Assembly: GCF_021432765.1 (NCBI RefSeq)
Contig: NZ_CP058908.1
Coordinates: 2,876,001 to 2,940,000, forward strand
Reading direction: 5' to 3'
Length of the DNA: 64,000 bases
DNA from: Pseudomonas phenolilytica
GTDB taxonomy: Bacteria; Pseudomonadota; Gammaproteobacteria; Pseudomonadales; Pseudomonadaceae
A model generated the notes under the pieces. The model made no database searches. It was not told the origin of the DNA and worked only from the letters and a program-made list of their open reading frames with translations. The position numbers and the translations under genes are program-made. Of this stretch, positions 11,119 to 20,202 are shown piece by piece; the first letter of the stretch is position 1, and each line of letters opens with the position of its first letter.

Positions 11119-11397
11119 ATGTCGTCCTTTATCCAAACCGCCGAAAACATCACCCCCGAAATCTACACAAGCCTCAAACAGGCCATTGAGCTCGGCAAAT
11201 GGGCTGACGGCCGCAAGCTGACTCCCGAGCAGAAGGAAACCTGCATGCAGGCGATCATCGCCTGGGAGATGAAGAACCTTCCCGAGGAAGAGCGCACCGG
11301 TTACATGGGCGGGCAGGAGTGCGGCTCCAAGAGCAAGAAGGCCGAGGCCCCCATCGATACCAGCCTGTTTGCCCCGGCTTCGGGAACCCGCCACTGA
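11119..11397 (+). CDS. YeaC-like DUF1315 protein
   Basis: A 92-residue soluble protein of the DUF1315/YeaC family, recognised by the segments LKQAIELGKWADGRKLT and QAIIAWEMKNLPEEERTGYM. The family has no established function. A good ribosome-binding site (CTGGGAG) precedes the ATG. The TGA overlaps the ATG of the DUF2797 gene by one base, so these two are coupled. The Lys/Glu-rich C-terminus is probably flexible. Confidence 0.85.
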   Translation: MSSFIQTAENITPEIYTSLKQAIELGKWADGRKLTPEQKETCMQAIIAWEMKNLPEEERTGYMGGQECGSKSKKAEAPIDTSLFAPASGTRH

Positions 11398-12236
11398 TGC
11401 GGGAACTCGGACGCGGCGCGCTGGAGAAGATGGCGGTCCAGCTCGAATCCGGCGTGCCGGTGCAGTATGCATTTCGCCTCGGTGAAGGGCTGGTGCCGGT
11501 CAACCCGCTGATCGGCCGGCAGATTCGCCTGGAATACCTGGGCGCCATCCACTGCACTCATTGCGGGCGCAAGACCAACAAGAGCTTCAGCCAGGGCTAC
11601 TGCTATCCCTGCTTCAAGAAACTGCCGCAGTGCGACACTTGCATCGTCAGCCCCGAGAGGTGCCACCACGAACTGGGCACCTGTCGCGACCCGGACTGGG
11701 GTACGCAGTTCTGCATGACCGATCATGTGGTCTATCTGGCGAACTCCTCGGGCATCAAGGTCGGTATCACCCGCGCCACGCAGCTACCGACGCGCTGGCT
11801 CGACCAGGGTGCGAGCCAGGCGCTGCCGATCATGCGCGTCGCCACTCGCCAGCAATCGGGCCTGGTCGAAGACCTGCTGCGCAGCCAGGTTGCCGACCGC
11901 ACCAACTGGCGAGCACTGCTCAAAGGCGATGCCGAGCCGCTCGACCTGATCCAGACGCGCGAGCACATCTTCGATGCCTGCGCCGAAGGGCTGCGGTATC
12001 TGCAGCAGCGTTTCGGTCTGCAGGCGATTCAGCCGCTGGCCGACGCGGAAGTGGTGGAAATCCGCTATCCGATAGACGCCTACCCGACCAAGGTGGTCAG
12101 CCTCGATCTGGACAAGACGCCGGTGGTCGAGGGCACGCTCAAGGGCATCAAGGGCCAGTACCTGATTCTCGACACCGGCGTGATCAACATCCGCAAGTTC
12201 ACGGCCTATCAGGTGGCCGCCAGCGCCGCTGCGTAG
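11397..12236 (+). CDS. DUF2797 protein with Cys-rich and GIY-YIG-like segments
   Basis: A 279-residue protein of the DUF2797 family. Nine cysteines between residues 53 and 106, several as CxxC pairs (C53/C56, C69/C72, C79/C82), predict two or more zinc sites. Immediately after, VVYLANSSGIKVGIT (111-125), R133 and E158 follow the spacing of GIY-YIG nuclease-like domains (VYL...KVGIT...R...E); that assignment is my inference from the pattern. The rest is unassigned. The ATG overlaps the yeaC-like stop (TGATG). The product could bind or cut nucleic acid, but no function is established. Confidence 0.8.
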   Translation: MRELGRGALEKMAVQLESGVPVQYAFRLGEGLVPVNPLIGRQIRLEYLGAIHCTHCGRKTNKSFSQGYCYPCFKKLPQCDTCIVSPERCHHELGTCRDPDWGTQFCMTDHVVYLANSSGIKVGITRATQLPTRWLDQGASQALPIMRVATRQQSGLVEDLLRSQVADRTNWRALLKGDAEPLDLIQTREHIFDACAEGLRYLQQRFGLQAIQPLADAEVVEIRYPIDAYPTKVVSLDLDKTPVVEGTLKGIKGQYLILDTGVINIRKFTAYQVAASAAA

Positions 12237-12265
12237 GTGGAGAATGCCCCAAGCGCTTTTCCACC
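12236..12265. repeat. GGTGGA-type intergenic hairpin, copy 1
   Basis: GGTGGAGAA and TTTTCCACC form a 9-bp stem (one G-T pair) around a 12-base loop, starting at the last base of the DUF2797 stop codon. It is the first of several similar hairpins in the window and may also act as a terminator or mRNA stabiliser. Confidence 0.55.
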
Positions 12266-12319
12266 GCTTGGCGCCGGTTGCCCATGCCCCGCTCAAGGAT
12301 GAGTAGGACGGAGCAGTCG

Positions 12320-12352
12320 CATGGAAAAGGCTGGGCCGTTTTCCACCCTACA
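12320..12352. repeat. GGTGGA-type intergenic hairpin, copy 2
   Basis: On the minus strand the unit begins GTAGGGTGGAAAACGG and closes with CTTTTCCAT. The plus strand reads TGGAAAA-GGC-tgg-GCC-g-TTTTCCA, an almost perfect stem. It lies 55 bases after copy 1, in opposite orientation, in the DUF2797 to pepN interval. Confidence 0.55.
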
Positions 12353-12389
12353 AGTCCGCTGCGACAGACGCTAAGCTCGGACTCATCCA

Positions 12390-12409
12390 CAGCCCGGTCT
12401 CCCGGGCTG
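12390..12409. promoter_or_regulatory. 8-bp perfect hairpin in the pepN leader
   Basis: CAGCCCGG-tctc-CCGGGCTG is a compact, GC-rich stem-loop 61 bases before the pepN ATG. Two exact copies of CGCTTGAAGC follow at 12428-12437 and 12442-12451. The role is unknown; it could be a terminator for the preceding unit without a U-run, or a leader structure. Confidence 0.4.
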
Positions 12410-12469
12410 GCATACATTGCACATTCCCGCTTGAAGCGTGCCGCTTGAAGCTCAGCCGACGAGGTTTCC

Positions 12470-15130
12470 ATGCGTACCGAACAACCGAAAGTCATTCATC
12501 TGAAGGATTACCAGGCGCCTGAGTACCTGATCGATGAAACTCACCTGACCTTCGAGCTGTACGAGGACCGTACCCTGGTACACGCTCAGTTGGTGATGCG
12601 CCGCAATCCCGAGCGTCCGGCCGGCAAGTTGCCACCGCTGGAGCTGCACGGTCAGCAACTCGAGCTGCTGTCCATTGCGCTGAATGACCGCGAGCTGGAC
12701 GCGGGCGACTACCAGATCGGCGCAGAGTGCCTGACCCTGCAGCCGGACAGCGAAAGCTTCGTCATCGACAGTTCGGTGGTCATACATCCGGAAACCAACA
12801 CCGCGCTGGAAGGGCTGTACAAGTCAGGCGGCATGTTCTGCACCCAGTGCGAGGCCGAGGGCTTTCGCAAGATTACGTATTACCTCGACCGTCCGGATGT
12901 GATGAGCAAGTTCACCACCACCGTGAGCGCCGAGCAGAAGGCCTATCCGGTGTTGCTGTCCAACGGCAACCCGATTGCCAGTGGCAGCGAGGACAACGGT
13001 CGTCATTGGGCAACCTGGGAAGACCCGTTCAAGAAGCCGGCCTACCTGTTCGCCCTGGTGGCCGGCGACCTCTGGTGCGTCGAGGACAGCTTCACCACCA
13101 TGAGCGGGCGCAACGTGGCGCTGCGCATCTACGTCGAGCCGGAAAACATCGACAAGTGCCAGCACGCCATGGACAGCTTGAAGAAGTCGATGAAGTGGGA
13201 CGAAGAGACCTACGGCCGCGAGTACGACCTGGACATCTTCATGATCGTCGCGGTCAACGACTTCAACATGGGGGCGATGGAGAACAAGGGCCTCAATATT
13301 TTCAATTCCAGCGCCGTGCTGGCCCGCGCCGAAACTGCCACCGATGCCGCGCACCAGCGCGTCGAGGCGATCGTCGCTCACGAGTATTTCCACAACTGGT
13401 CGGGCAACCGGGTGACCTGCCGCGACTGGTTCCAGCTCTCGCTCAAGGAAGGTTTCACCGTCTTCCGCGATGCGCAGTTTTCCTCCGATATGAACTCGGC
13501 GACGGTCAAGCGTATCGAGGATGTAGCCTACCTGCGCACCCACCAGTTCGCCGAAGACGCCGGCCCCATGGCCCACTCGGTGCGCCCGGAATCGTTCATC
13601 GAGATTTCCAACTTCTACACCCTGACGGTCTACGAGAAGGGTGCCGAAGTGGTACGCATGATTCAGACGCTGCTCGGCAAAGACGGTTTCCGCAAGGGCA
13701 GCGACCTGTACTTCGAGCGCCACGACGGCCAGGCGGTGACCGTCGATGATTTCGTCAAGGCGATGGAGGACGCCAACGGCGCCGACCTGTCGCAGTTCAA
13801 GCGCTGGTACAGCCAGGCCGGCACTCCGCGACTGTCGGTCAGTGAACACTACGATGCGGCGGCGCAGACCTATCGCCTCACCTTCCGCCAGAGCTGCCCG
13901 CCGACTCCGGGCCAGCCGACCAAGCAACCTTTCCTGATCCCGGTGGAGCTGGGGCTGCTGACTGCCGATGGCGCGGACATGCCGCTGCGTCTCGAAGGCG
14001 AGGCACAGGCCGTGGGCACCAGCCGGGTGCTGGCGGTTACCGAGGCCGAGCAGAGCTTCACCTTCGTCGACGTGGCCGAACGCCCGCTGCCGTCGCTGCT
14101 GCGCGGCTTCTCCGCGCCGGTGAAGCTGGAGTTTCCCTACAGCCGCGATCAGCTGATGTTCCTCATGCAGCACGATTCCGACGGCTTCAACCGCTGGGAA
14201 GCGGGCCAACAGTTGTCGGTGCAGGTGCTGCAGGAGCTGATCGGTCAGCACCAGCGCGGCGAGGCACTGGCGATGGACGAGCGTCTGGTCGAGGCGCTGC
14301 GTAGTGTGTTGCAGAACGACGCTCTCGATCCGGCGATGGTCGCCGAGATGCTTTCGCTGCCGGGCGAGGCCTACCTTACCGAGATCAGCGAAGTGGCGGA
14401 TGTCGATGCCATCCATGCGGCACGCGAGTTTGCCCGCCGGGAAATCGGCAGCCGCTTGTTCGAACCGTTCTACCAGCGCTACATGAACCACCGCGAAGTT
14501 TCGCGGCAGACACCCTACGTGGCTTCGGCGGAGCATTTCGCGCGCCGCGCGCTGCAGAACATCGCGCTCGCCTATCTGATGTTCAGCGAGCGTGCGGATA
14601 TCCTCTCGCTGTGCCTGGACCAGTTTGATAATGCCGACAACATGACCGAGCGCCTGTCGGCGCTGGCCTCGCTGACCCACTCGCCGTTCGAGGAGAAGCG
14701 CGCCAAGGCTCTGGAGGTATTTGCCGAGCACTTCCACGATAACCCGCTGGTGATGGACCAGTGGTTCAGCGTGCAGGCGGCCAGCCCGTTGCCCGGCGGC
14801 CTGGAGCGGGTGCAGACGCTGATGCAGCACCCGGCCTTCACCTTGAAGAACCCGAACAAGGTGCGCGCATTGATCGGTGCCTTCGCCAACCAGAACCTGG
14901 TGAACTTCCACCGCGCCGATGGCGCCGGCTACCGCTTCCTCGCCGACCAGGTGATCACCCTCAACGCGATGAACCCGCAGATCGCCTCGCGTCTGCTGGC
15001 GCCGCTGACCCGCTGGCGCAAGTACGACGACGCGCGCCAGGCGCTGATGAAGGGCGAGCTGGAGCGCATCCTGGCGTCCGGCGAGCTGTCCAGCGATGTA
15101 TACGAAGTGGTGAGCAAGAGCCTCGCCTGA
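12470..15130 (+). CDS. pepN: Aminopeptidase N (M1 zinc metallopeptidase)
   Basis: An 886-residue cytoplasmic aminopeptidase that trims N-terminal residues from peptides. The GAMENKGL substrate-binding motif and the zinc motif HEYFHNWSGNRVTCRDWFQLSL (HExxH plus the downstream Glu in LKEG) are intact. The N-terminal beta domain, catalytic domain and long C-terminal helical domain (from ~residue 545) fit the E. coli PepN layout and length. The start follows a GAGGTTTCC ribosome-binding site. It appears to be monocistronic, with hairpin repeats on both sides. Confidence 0.97.
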   Translation: MRTEQPKVIHLKDYQAPEYLIDETHLTFELYEDRTLVHAQLVMRRNPERPAGKLPPLELHGQQLELLSIALNDRELDAGDYQIGAECLTLQPDSESFVIDSSVVIHPETNTALEGLYKSGGMFCTQCEAEGFRKITYYLDRPDVMSKFTTTVSAEQKAYPVLLSNGNPIASGSEDNGRHWATWEDPFKKPAYLFALVAGDLWCVEDSFTTMSGRNVALRIYVEPENIDKCQHAMDSLKKSMKWDEETYGREYDLDIFMIVAVNDFNMGAMENKGLNIFNSSAVLARAETATDAAHQRVEAIVAHEYFHNWSGNRVTCRDWFQLSLKEGFTVFRDAQFSSDMNSATVKRIEDVAYLRTHQFAEDAGPMAHSVRPESFIEISNFYTLTVYEKGAEVVRMIQTLLGKDGFRKGSDLYFERHDGQAVTVDDFVKAMEDANGADLSQFKRWYSQAGTPRLSVSEHYDAAAQTYRLTFRQSCPPTPGQPTKQPFLIPVELGLLTADGADMPLRLEGEAQAVGTSRVLAVTEAEQSFTFVDVAERPLPSLLRGFSAPVKLEFPYSRDQLMFLMQHDSDGFNRWEAGQQLSVQVLQELIGQHQRGEALAMDERLVEALRSVLQNDALDPAMVAEMLSLPGEAYLTEISEVADVDAIHAAREFARREIGSRLFEPFYQRYMNHREVSRQTPYVASAEHFARRALQNIALAYLMFSERADILSLCLDQFDNADNMTERLSALASLTHSPFEEKRAKALEVFAEHFHDNPLVMDQWFSVQAASPLPGGLERVQTLMQHPAFTLKNPNKVRALIGAFANQNLVNFHRADGAGYRFLADQVITLNAMNPQIASRLLAPLTRWRKYDDARQALMKGELERILASGELSSDVYEVVSKSLA

Positions 15131-15140
15131 GGCCAAGCAT

Positions 15141-15175
15141 GGTGGAAGCGCGCTGGCGACCGCGTGACTTCCACC
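15141..15175. repeat. GGTGGA-type intergenic hairpin, copy 3
   Basis: GGTGGAAGCGCG pairs with CGCG-tga-CTTCCACC, a 12-bp stem with a 3-base bulge and an 8-base loop, 10 bases after the pepN stop. It matches the two hairpins upstream of pepN. The rest of this 228-base interval holds only an A/T-rich stretch and the ribosome-binding site of the next gene. Confidence 0.55.
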
Positions 15176-15358
15176 CATCGTCGTCTGCAACGGGCGGCCA
15201 GAAATGCCTCTTGGAAGGCGCTGCACCCCAGCGGGTGAGCGTTTTGGCGAGTTAACAAATCATAACGTCCGGCCAATTGTAAGCGCGCGCGGAAGCTGGC
15301 TAGCATGGCTTCGTCTGCCATAGCAGGCCCTTACCTAATAAGAATAAAGGGGGTATGT

Positions 15359-16432
15359 ATGCGTGAGCCCGTTCTGCGGCGCACACACTTCGGCTGCGCC
15401 ACGAGTCCCATTCGGACGGCCGTGACGCGTTTTCGCCCGCTTGCCAGCATGTTTTCCTGCTGCGCGCTCATGTTGCTGGCCTGTGCGCCGTTGCCGCTGC
15501 TGGCCGCCAGCGATATCCAGGCTCGCGATTCGATCCAGTCGCCCAAGGCGGCGACAACTCTCCTCCTCGACATCACCGAGGCCGGCTCTCGTCTCGTTGC
15601 CGCAGGGGATCGTGGCCACATTCTCTATTCCGACGATGCCGGTAGCAGCTGGACTCAGGCCCGCGTGCCGACCCGGCAGATGCTGACCGCCATTCACTTC
15701 GTCGATGCTCAGCATGGCTGGGCTGTCGGTCACGATGCGCTGGTGCTGGTTACCCGTGACGGTGGCCTGACCTGGACGGCGCAGCATGAAGACCGCGAGC
15801 GCGAAGCCCCGCTGCTGGACGTCTGGTTCGCCGATCTGCGGCACGGTATCGCGGTGGGGGCGTACGGCGCACTGATCGAAACGACCGATGGCGGCGAAAC
15901 CTGGAACGACATCAGCGACCGCCTCGACAACGAGGACGGTTATCACCTCAACGCCATCTCCCATATCGAAGGCTCCGGCCTGTTCATTGTCGGTGAGATG
16001 GGCAGCATGTTCCGCTCGACAGACCTAGGGCAGAGCTGGGAGCGTGTCGAAGCACCATACGAAGGGTCGCTGTTCGGCGTGCTGGGCGAGCGGCCTGGCG
16101 TGGTGCTGGCCTTCGGGCTGCGTGGACACCTGTTCCGCTCGGATGATTTCGGTACCAGCTGGAAACAGATCGAGGTGAGCGACGAAGGTCGTCCGCTGCG
16201 CTCCGGCCTCGCCGGCGGCGTGTTTACCGAGAGCGGCGTCGTGATCGTCGGGCATGGGGGTGCGGTGCTGACCAGCGGCGATGGCGGCCGGACGTTCAGC
16301 GTTATTCACCGTGGGGATCGGCGTTCGCTGGCGAGCGCACTGGTCAACGAGCGCGGTGAACTGGTTCTGGTCGGGCAGGGCGGGGTGTACCTCGCGGATG
16401 CGAACGGCGAAGAACTCGCTAAAAAACAATAA
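15359..16432 (+). CDS. Exported YCF48/BNR-repeat beta-propeller protein
   Basis: A 357-residue exported protein. After a long basic leader the hydrophobic segment FSCCALMLLACAPLPLLAA acts as a signal peptide; LLAC could be a non-canonical lipobox, or cleavage may follow LAA. Six Asp-box repeats of the form S-x-D-x-G-x-T/S-W are visible (YSDDAGSSW, TRDGGLTW, TTDGGETW, RSTDLGQSW, RSDDFGTSW, TSGDGGRTF), giving a propeller like YCF48/HCF136 photosystem II assembly factors. An AAAGGGGG ribosome-binding site supports the start. It lies 17 bases before an RND transporter gene, so it is probably its periplasmic partner. Confidence 0.85.
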   Translation: MREPVLRRTHFGCATSPIRTAVTRFRPLASMFSCCALMLLACAPLPLLAASDIQARDSIQSPKAATTLLLDITEAGSRLVAAGDRGHILYSDDAGSSWTQARVPTRQMLTAIHFVDAQHGWAVGHDALVLVTRDGGLTWTAQHEDREREAPLLDVWFADLRHGIAVGAYGALIETTDGGETWNDISDRLDNEDGYHLNAISHIEGSGLFIVGEMGSMFRSTDLGQSWERVEAPYEGSLFGVLGERPGVVLAFGLRGHLFRSDDFGTSWKQIEVSDEGRPLRSGLAGGVFTESGVVIVGHGGAVLTSGDGGRTFSVIHRGDRRSLASALVNERGELVLVGQGGVYLADANGEELAKKQ

Positions 16433-16449
16433 GAATCGGGGCATACACC

Positions 16450-18828
16450 ATGAGTTCGCATCACCAGGACAAGGCAACATTTCTTGAGCGCCTGATCTTC
16501 AACAACCGGCCGGTCGTGATTCTGCTGTGTCTGCTGGCGAGCATCTTCCTGTTCTTCCAGGCGACGCAGGTTCGCCCGTCCACCAGTTTCGAAAAGATGA
16601 TTCCGCTGAGTCATCCATACATCAAGAAGATGATCGAGTTTCGCAACGATCTGGCCAACCTGGGCAACACCGTGCGCATCTCGGTGGAGGCGAAGGAAGG
16701 CACTATCTTCACTCAGGAGTACATGGAAACGCTGCGGCAGATCCATGACGAGGCGTTCTACATCCCAGGCGTCGACCGCTCCGGCATGAAGTCGCTTTGG
16801 AGCCCAAGCGTGCGCTGGACCGAGGTGACGGAGGAGGGTTTCGACGGTGGCGAGGTGATCCCGCAGACTTACGATGGTTCCGCCGAAAGCCTGAACGAGC
16901 TGCGCAACAACGTGCTCAAGTCCGGCCAGATCGGCCGGCTGGTGGCGAACAACTTCCGCTCCTCGATCATCGACGTGCCGCTGCAGGAGTCGTACTCCGA
17001 TCCGAACGATCAGAGCCGGCAGATCAAGCTGGATTACCAGAAGTTCTCCCATGAGCTCGAGGAGAAGATTCGCGACAAATACGAGGCGCAGAACCCCAAC
17101 GTCGAGATCCATATCGTCGGCTTCGCCAAGAAGGTCGGGGATCTGATCGACGGTCTGGTCATGGTCGTCGCGTTCTTCGCCATCGCCTTCCTGATCACCC
17201 TGGTCCTGCTCTACTGGTTCACCTGGTGCATCCGCAGCACCATCGCGGTGCTGATCACCACGCTGATCGCGGTGGGCTGGCAGCTGGGGCTGATGCATCT
17301 GGTCGGTTTCGGCCTCGATCCCTATTCGATGCTGGTGCCGTTCCTGATCTTCGCCATCGGCATTTCCCACGGTGTGCAGAAGATCAACGGCATCGCGCAG
17401 CAGTCCAGCGATGCCGACGATGCGCTGACCGCCGCCCGGCGCACATTCCGCCAGCTGTTCCTGCCGGGCATGATCGCCATCCTGGCCGATGCGGTGGGCT
17501 TCATCACGCTGCTGATCATCGATATCGGGGTGATTCGCGAGTTGGCGATCGGTGCTTCCATCGGTGTGGCGGTGATCGTCTTCACCAACCTGATCCTGCT
17601 GCCGGTGGCCATTTCCTACATCGGCATCAGCAAGAAGGCGGTCGCGCGCAGCAAGAAGGATGCCGTCAGCGACCACCCGTTCTGGCGCCTGCTGTCCAAC
17701 TTCGCGCACCCGGCGGTCGCACCGGTTTCAGTGGTGCTGGCGCTGCTGGTGGCGGTCGGTGGCTTCTGGTACCAGAAACAGCATCTGCAGGTGGGCGACC
17801 TGGATCAGGGTGCGCCCGAGCTGCGCCCGGATTCGCGCTACAACCAGGACAACGATTTCGTCATCCGCAACTACTCCACCAGTTCCGATGTGCTGGTGGT
17901 GATGGTCAAAACCGCTCCTGAGGGCTGCTCGCACTACGACACGCTTTCGGCAATGGACGAGCTGATGTGGAAGATGGAAAACACCGAGGGCGTGCAGTCG
18001 GCTGTCTCCATGGTTTCGGTTGCCCGGCAGGGCATCAAAGGGATGAATGAGGGCAGCCTGAAATGGGAAACGCTGTCGCGCAACCAGGACGTGCTCAATA
18101 ACTCGATTTCCCGCGCCGAGGGGCTGTACAACTCCGATTGCTCCGTGGCACCGGTAATGGTATTCCTCAATGACCACAAGGCCCAGACGCTCAAGCGAGT
18201 GGTTGCGGCCGTTGAGGCGTTCGCTGAGGAGAACAATCGCGAAGGGCTGGAGTTCCTGCTGGCGGCGGGTAATGCCGGTATCGAGGCCGCCACCAACGAG
18301 GTGATTGCCAAGTCGGAGCTAATCATCCTGATCCTGGTCTACCTGTGCGTGGCCGGCATGTGCCTGATCACCTTCCGCTCGCTGGCTGCCACGATCTGCA
18401 TCGTGCTGCCGCTGATCCTGACCTCGATTCTCGGCAATGCGCTGATGGCCTTCCTCGGTATCGGCGTGAAGGTCGCGACGCTGCCGGTGATTGCGCTGGG
18501 TGTGGGTATCGGCGTGGACTACGGCATCTATATCTACAGCCGCCTGGAAAGCTTCCTGCGTGCCGGGCTGCCGCTGCAGGAGGCCTACTACGAAACGCTC
18601 AAGTCCACCGGCAAGGCGGTGCTGTTCACCGGTCTGTGCCTGGCGATCGGCGTGGCGACCTGGATGTTCTCGGCGATTAAGTTCCAGGCTGACATGGGCC
18701 TGATGCTGACTTTCATGTTCATCGTCAACATGTTCGGCGCCCTTTGGCTGCTGCCGGCACTGGCGCGCTTCCTGATCAAACCGGAGAAGCTGGCTGGCAA
18801 GGTGGGAGGTTCCTTGTTGGCGCACTGA
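16450..18828 (+). CDS. RND superfamily (MMPL-type) transporter
   Basis: A 792-residue inner-membrane protein with the duplicated RND layout: TM1 near residues 15-35, a large periplasmic loop, a TM cluster, then a second loop and TM cluster. Each half ends in a sterol-sensing/MMPL-like block. The proton-relay Asp motif is present in the second half (GVGIGVDYGIYIYSRL), while the equivalent position in the first half reads FAIGISHGVQKI, with His. Such transporters, with a YCF48-like partner, are commonly found near DUF1302/DUF1329 genes in pseudomonads, but those genes are not visible here. The substrate (lipid or hydrophobic compound) is inferred from the family. Confidence 0.88.
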   Translation: MSSHHQDKATFLERLIFNNRPVVILLCLLASIFLFFQATQVRPSTSFEKMIPLSHPYIKKMIEFRNDLANLGNTVRISVEAKEGTIFTQEYMETLRQIHDEAFYIPGVDRSGMKSLWSPSVRWTEVTEEGFDGGEVIPQTYDGSAESLNELRNNVLKSGQIGRLVANNFRSSIIDVPLQESYSDPNDQSRQIKLDYQKFSHELEEKIRDKYEAQNPNVEIHIVGFAKKVGDLIDGLVMVVAFFAIAFLITLVLLYWFTWCIRSTIAVLITTLIAVGWQLGLMHLVGFGLDPYSMLVPFLIFAIGISHGVQKINGIAQQSSDADDALTAARRTFRQLFLPGMIAILADAVGFITLLIIDIGVIRELAIGASIGVAVIVFTNLILLPVAISYIGISKKAVARSKKDAVSDHPFWRLLSNFAHPAVAPVSVVLALLVAVGGFWYQKQHLQVGDLDQGAPELRPDSRYNQDNDFVIRNYSTSSDVLVVMVKTAPEGCSHYDTLSAMDELMWKMENTEGVQSAVSMVSVARQGIKGMNEGSLKWETLSRNQDVLNNSISRAEGLYNSDCSVAPVMVFLNDHKAQTLKRVVAAVEAFAEENNREGLEFLLAAGNAGIEAATNEVIAKSELIILILVYLCVAGMCLITFRSLAATICIVLPLILTSILGNALMAFLGIGVKVATLPVIALGVGIGVDYGIYIYSRLESFLRAGLPLQEAYYETLKSTGKAVLFTGLCLAIGVATWMFSAIKFQADMGLMLTFMFIVNMFGALWLLPALARFLIKPEKLAGKVGGSLLAH

Positions 18829-18848
18829 AACACGCTTCGTCAGGTCGA

Positions 18849-18879
18849 GGCCCGCATCGTGAGATGCGGGCCTTTTTTT
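18849..18879 (+). terminator. Rho-independent terminator after the RND transporter gene
   Basis: A perfect 10-bp stem GGCCCGCATC / GATGCGGGCC with a GTGA tetraloop is followed by seven T residues, 20 bases after the stop codon. It is the clearest terminator in the window. Confidence 0.95.
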
Positions 18880-18936
18880 GCGCATGCGAATGCTGGCGAT
18901 GTGTTTGCTTTCGAGCCAAGCGAAAGGGCATCGGCG

Positions 18937-18942
18937 TATAAT
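18937..18942 (+). promoter_or_regulatory. Consensus -10 box upstream of mtnA
   Basis: A perfect TATAAT lies 32 bases before the mtnA ATG, just beyond the preceding terminator. No good -35 hexamer sits at 16-18 bases upstream, so the promoter may be weak or depend on an activator. Confidence 0.5.
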
Positions 18943-18974
18943 CGCCCGCTTTTGTCCAGTGCAGAGGGAAGGTC

Positions 18975-20051
18975 ATGCGCGAGCGCTTGCTGGCGATGGA
19001 GAAGGTGAAGTCGATCGACTGGTGCGAGGGGCGACTGCGCTTGCTGGACCAGCGCCGCCTACCGATGCAGGAGATCTGGCACACCTGCGATACCGCCGCC
19101 GACGTGGCTAGCGCGATCCGCGAGATGGTGGTGCGCGGTGCGCCGGCTATCGGAATCTGCGCCGCCTATGGACTGGCAATGGGGCTGCGCGCGCGCCTTG
19201 CCAAGGAGGGTGACTGGCGCCTGGCGCTGGAAGAGGATTTCCGCCTGCTGGCCGAGTCGCGTCCGACCGCGGCGAATCTGTTCTGGGCCTTGAGGCAGAT
19301 GCGCGAGCGGCTGGAACGACTCAAGCCGGGAGAAGACCCGCTGGTAGCGCTCGAAGCTCAGGCCGCTTCGATTCACGCCAGCGATCGCGAAGCCAACCTG
19401 ACGATGGCGCAGTTCGGCCTGGAGCTGATCCGCAAGCACCGGGGCAGTCCGCAGAATCTGCTCACCCACTGCAATACCGGTGCACTGGCGAGCGGCGGAT
19501 TCGGCACGGCGCTGGGGGTGATTCGCGCCGCGCATCTCGGCGGCCTGGTGGAGTGTGTCTATGTCGGTGAAACCCGTCCCTGGCTGCAGGGCTCGCGGCT
19601 GACCGCCTGGGAGTTGCAGGGCGAAGGTGTCCCGGTGTGTGTGCATGCGGATTCGGCGGCTGCGCACCTGCTCAAAACTCGCGCTATCAGCTGGATCATC
19701 GTCGGCGCCGATCGCATTGCCGCCAATGGCGATGTTGCCAACAAGATCGGCACCTACTCGCTGGCGGTGCTGGCCATGCACCACGGTGTGCGCTTCATGG
19801 TGGTGGCGTCGACTTCGGCAATCGACCTGACGCTGGAAAGCGGTGATGACATACCGCTGGAGGAGCGTGCCGGTACGGAACTGCTGGAGGTCAACGGCCA
19901 GCGCTGTGCTGCGGATGTCGAAACCTTCAACCCGGTCTTCGATATCACGCCGGCCGACCTGATCGACGTGATCGTCACCGAGAAAGGCGTGGTCGAGCGC
20001 CCAAGCACCGCAGGTATCGAGGCACTGCTGAGTCATAGGCGGCTGCACTGA
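18975..20051 (+). CDS. mtnA: S-methyl-5-thioribose-1-phosphate isomerase
   Basis: A 358-residue member of the eIF2B-related isomerase family that converts methylthioribose-1-phosphate to methylthioribulose-1-phosphate in methionine salvage. Family landmarks are [15 protein letters not shown] near the N-terminus, [19 protein letters not shown] (with the catalytic Cys) and [18 protein letters not shown] (with the catalytic Asp). The ribosome-binding site is GAGGGAAGG. The gene stands alone ahead of gyrA, as often in pseudomonads; the salvage gene mtnD lies about 21.5 kb away, and mtnB and mtnC are not in the window. Confidence 0.96.
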   Translation: MRERLLAMEKVKSIDWCEGRLRLLDQRRLPMQEIWHTCDTAADVASAIREMVVRGAPAIGICAAYGLAMGLRARLAKEGDWRLALEEDFRLLAESRPTAANLFWALRQMRERLERLKPGEDPLVALEAQAASIHASDREANLTMAQFGLELIRKHRGSPQNLLTHCNTGALASGGFGTALGVIRAAHLGGLVECVYVGETRPWLQGSRLTAWELQGEGVPVCVHADSAAAHLLKTRAISWIIVGADRIAANGDVANKIGTYSLAVLAMHHGVRFMVVASTSAIDLTLESGDDIPLEERAGTELLEVNGQRCAADVETFNPVFDITPADLIDVIVTEKGVVERPSTAGIEALLSHRRLH

Positions 20052-20202
20052 ATTTCGCTCGCGGCACGACGGTCTCTGATCCGCGTCGCTGGCCATCCGG
20101 CATGCTTCTTCGTTACGCCGTCGGCCTCCAGCGACTCCCTGCCTTGTGTTACCATTCCGCGCTTATCGCAGGACCCTGCTGACTAAAAGGAACCAGGCTT
20201 CC

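Noticed and set aside
12824..15226. An 800-codon open frame on the minus strand opposite pepN
   Set aside because: No motif, low-complexity composition, and pepN on the other strand has every catalytic motif.
18880..18974. A SAM-type or other riboswitch upstream of mtnA
   Set aside because: Only about 95 bases with no conserved stem set remain after the terminator, and a TATAAT box sits close to the start.
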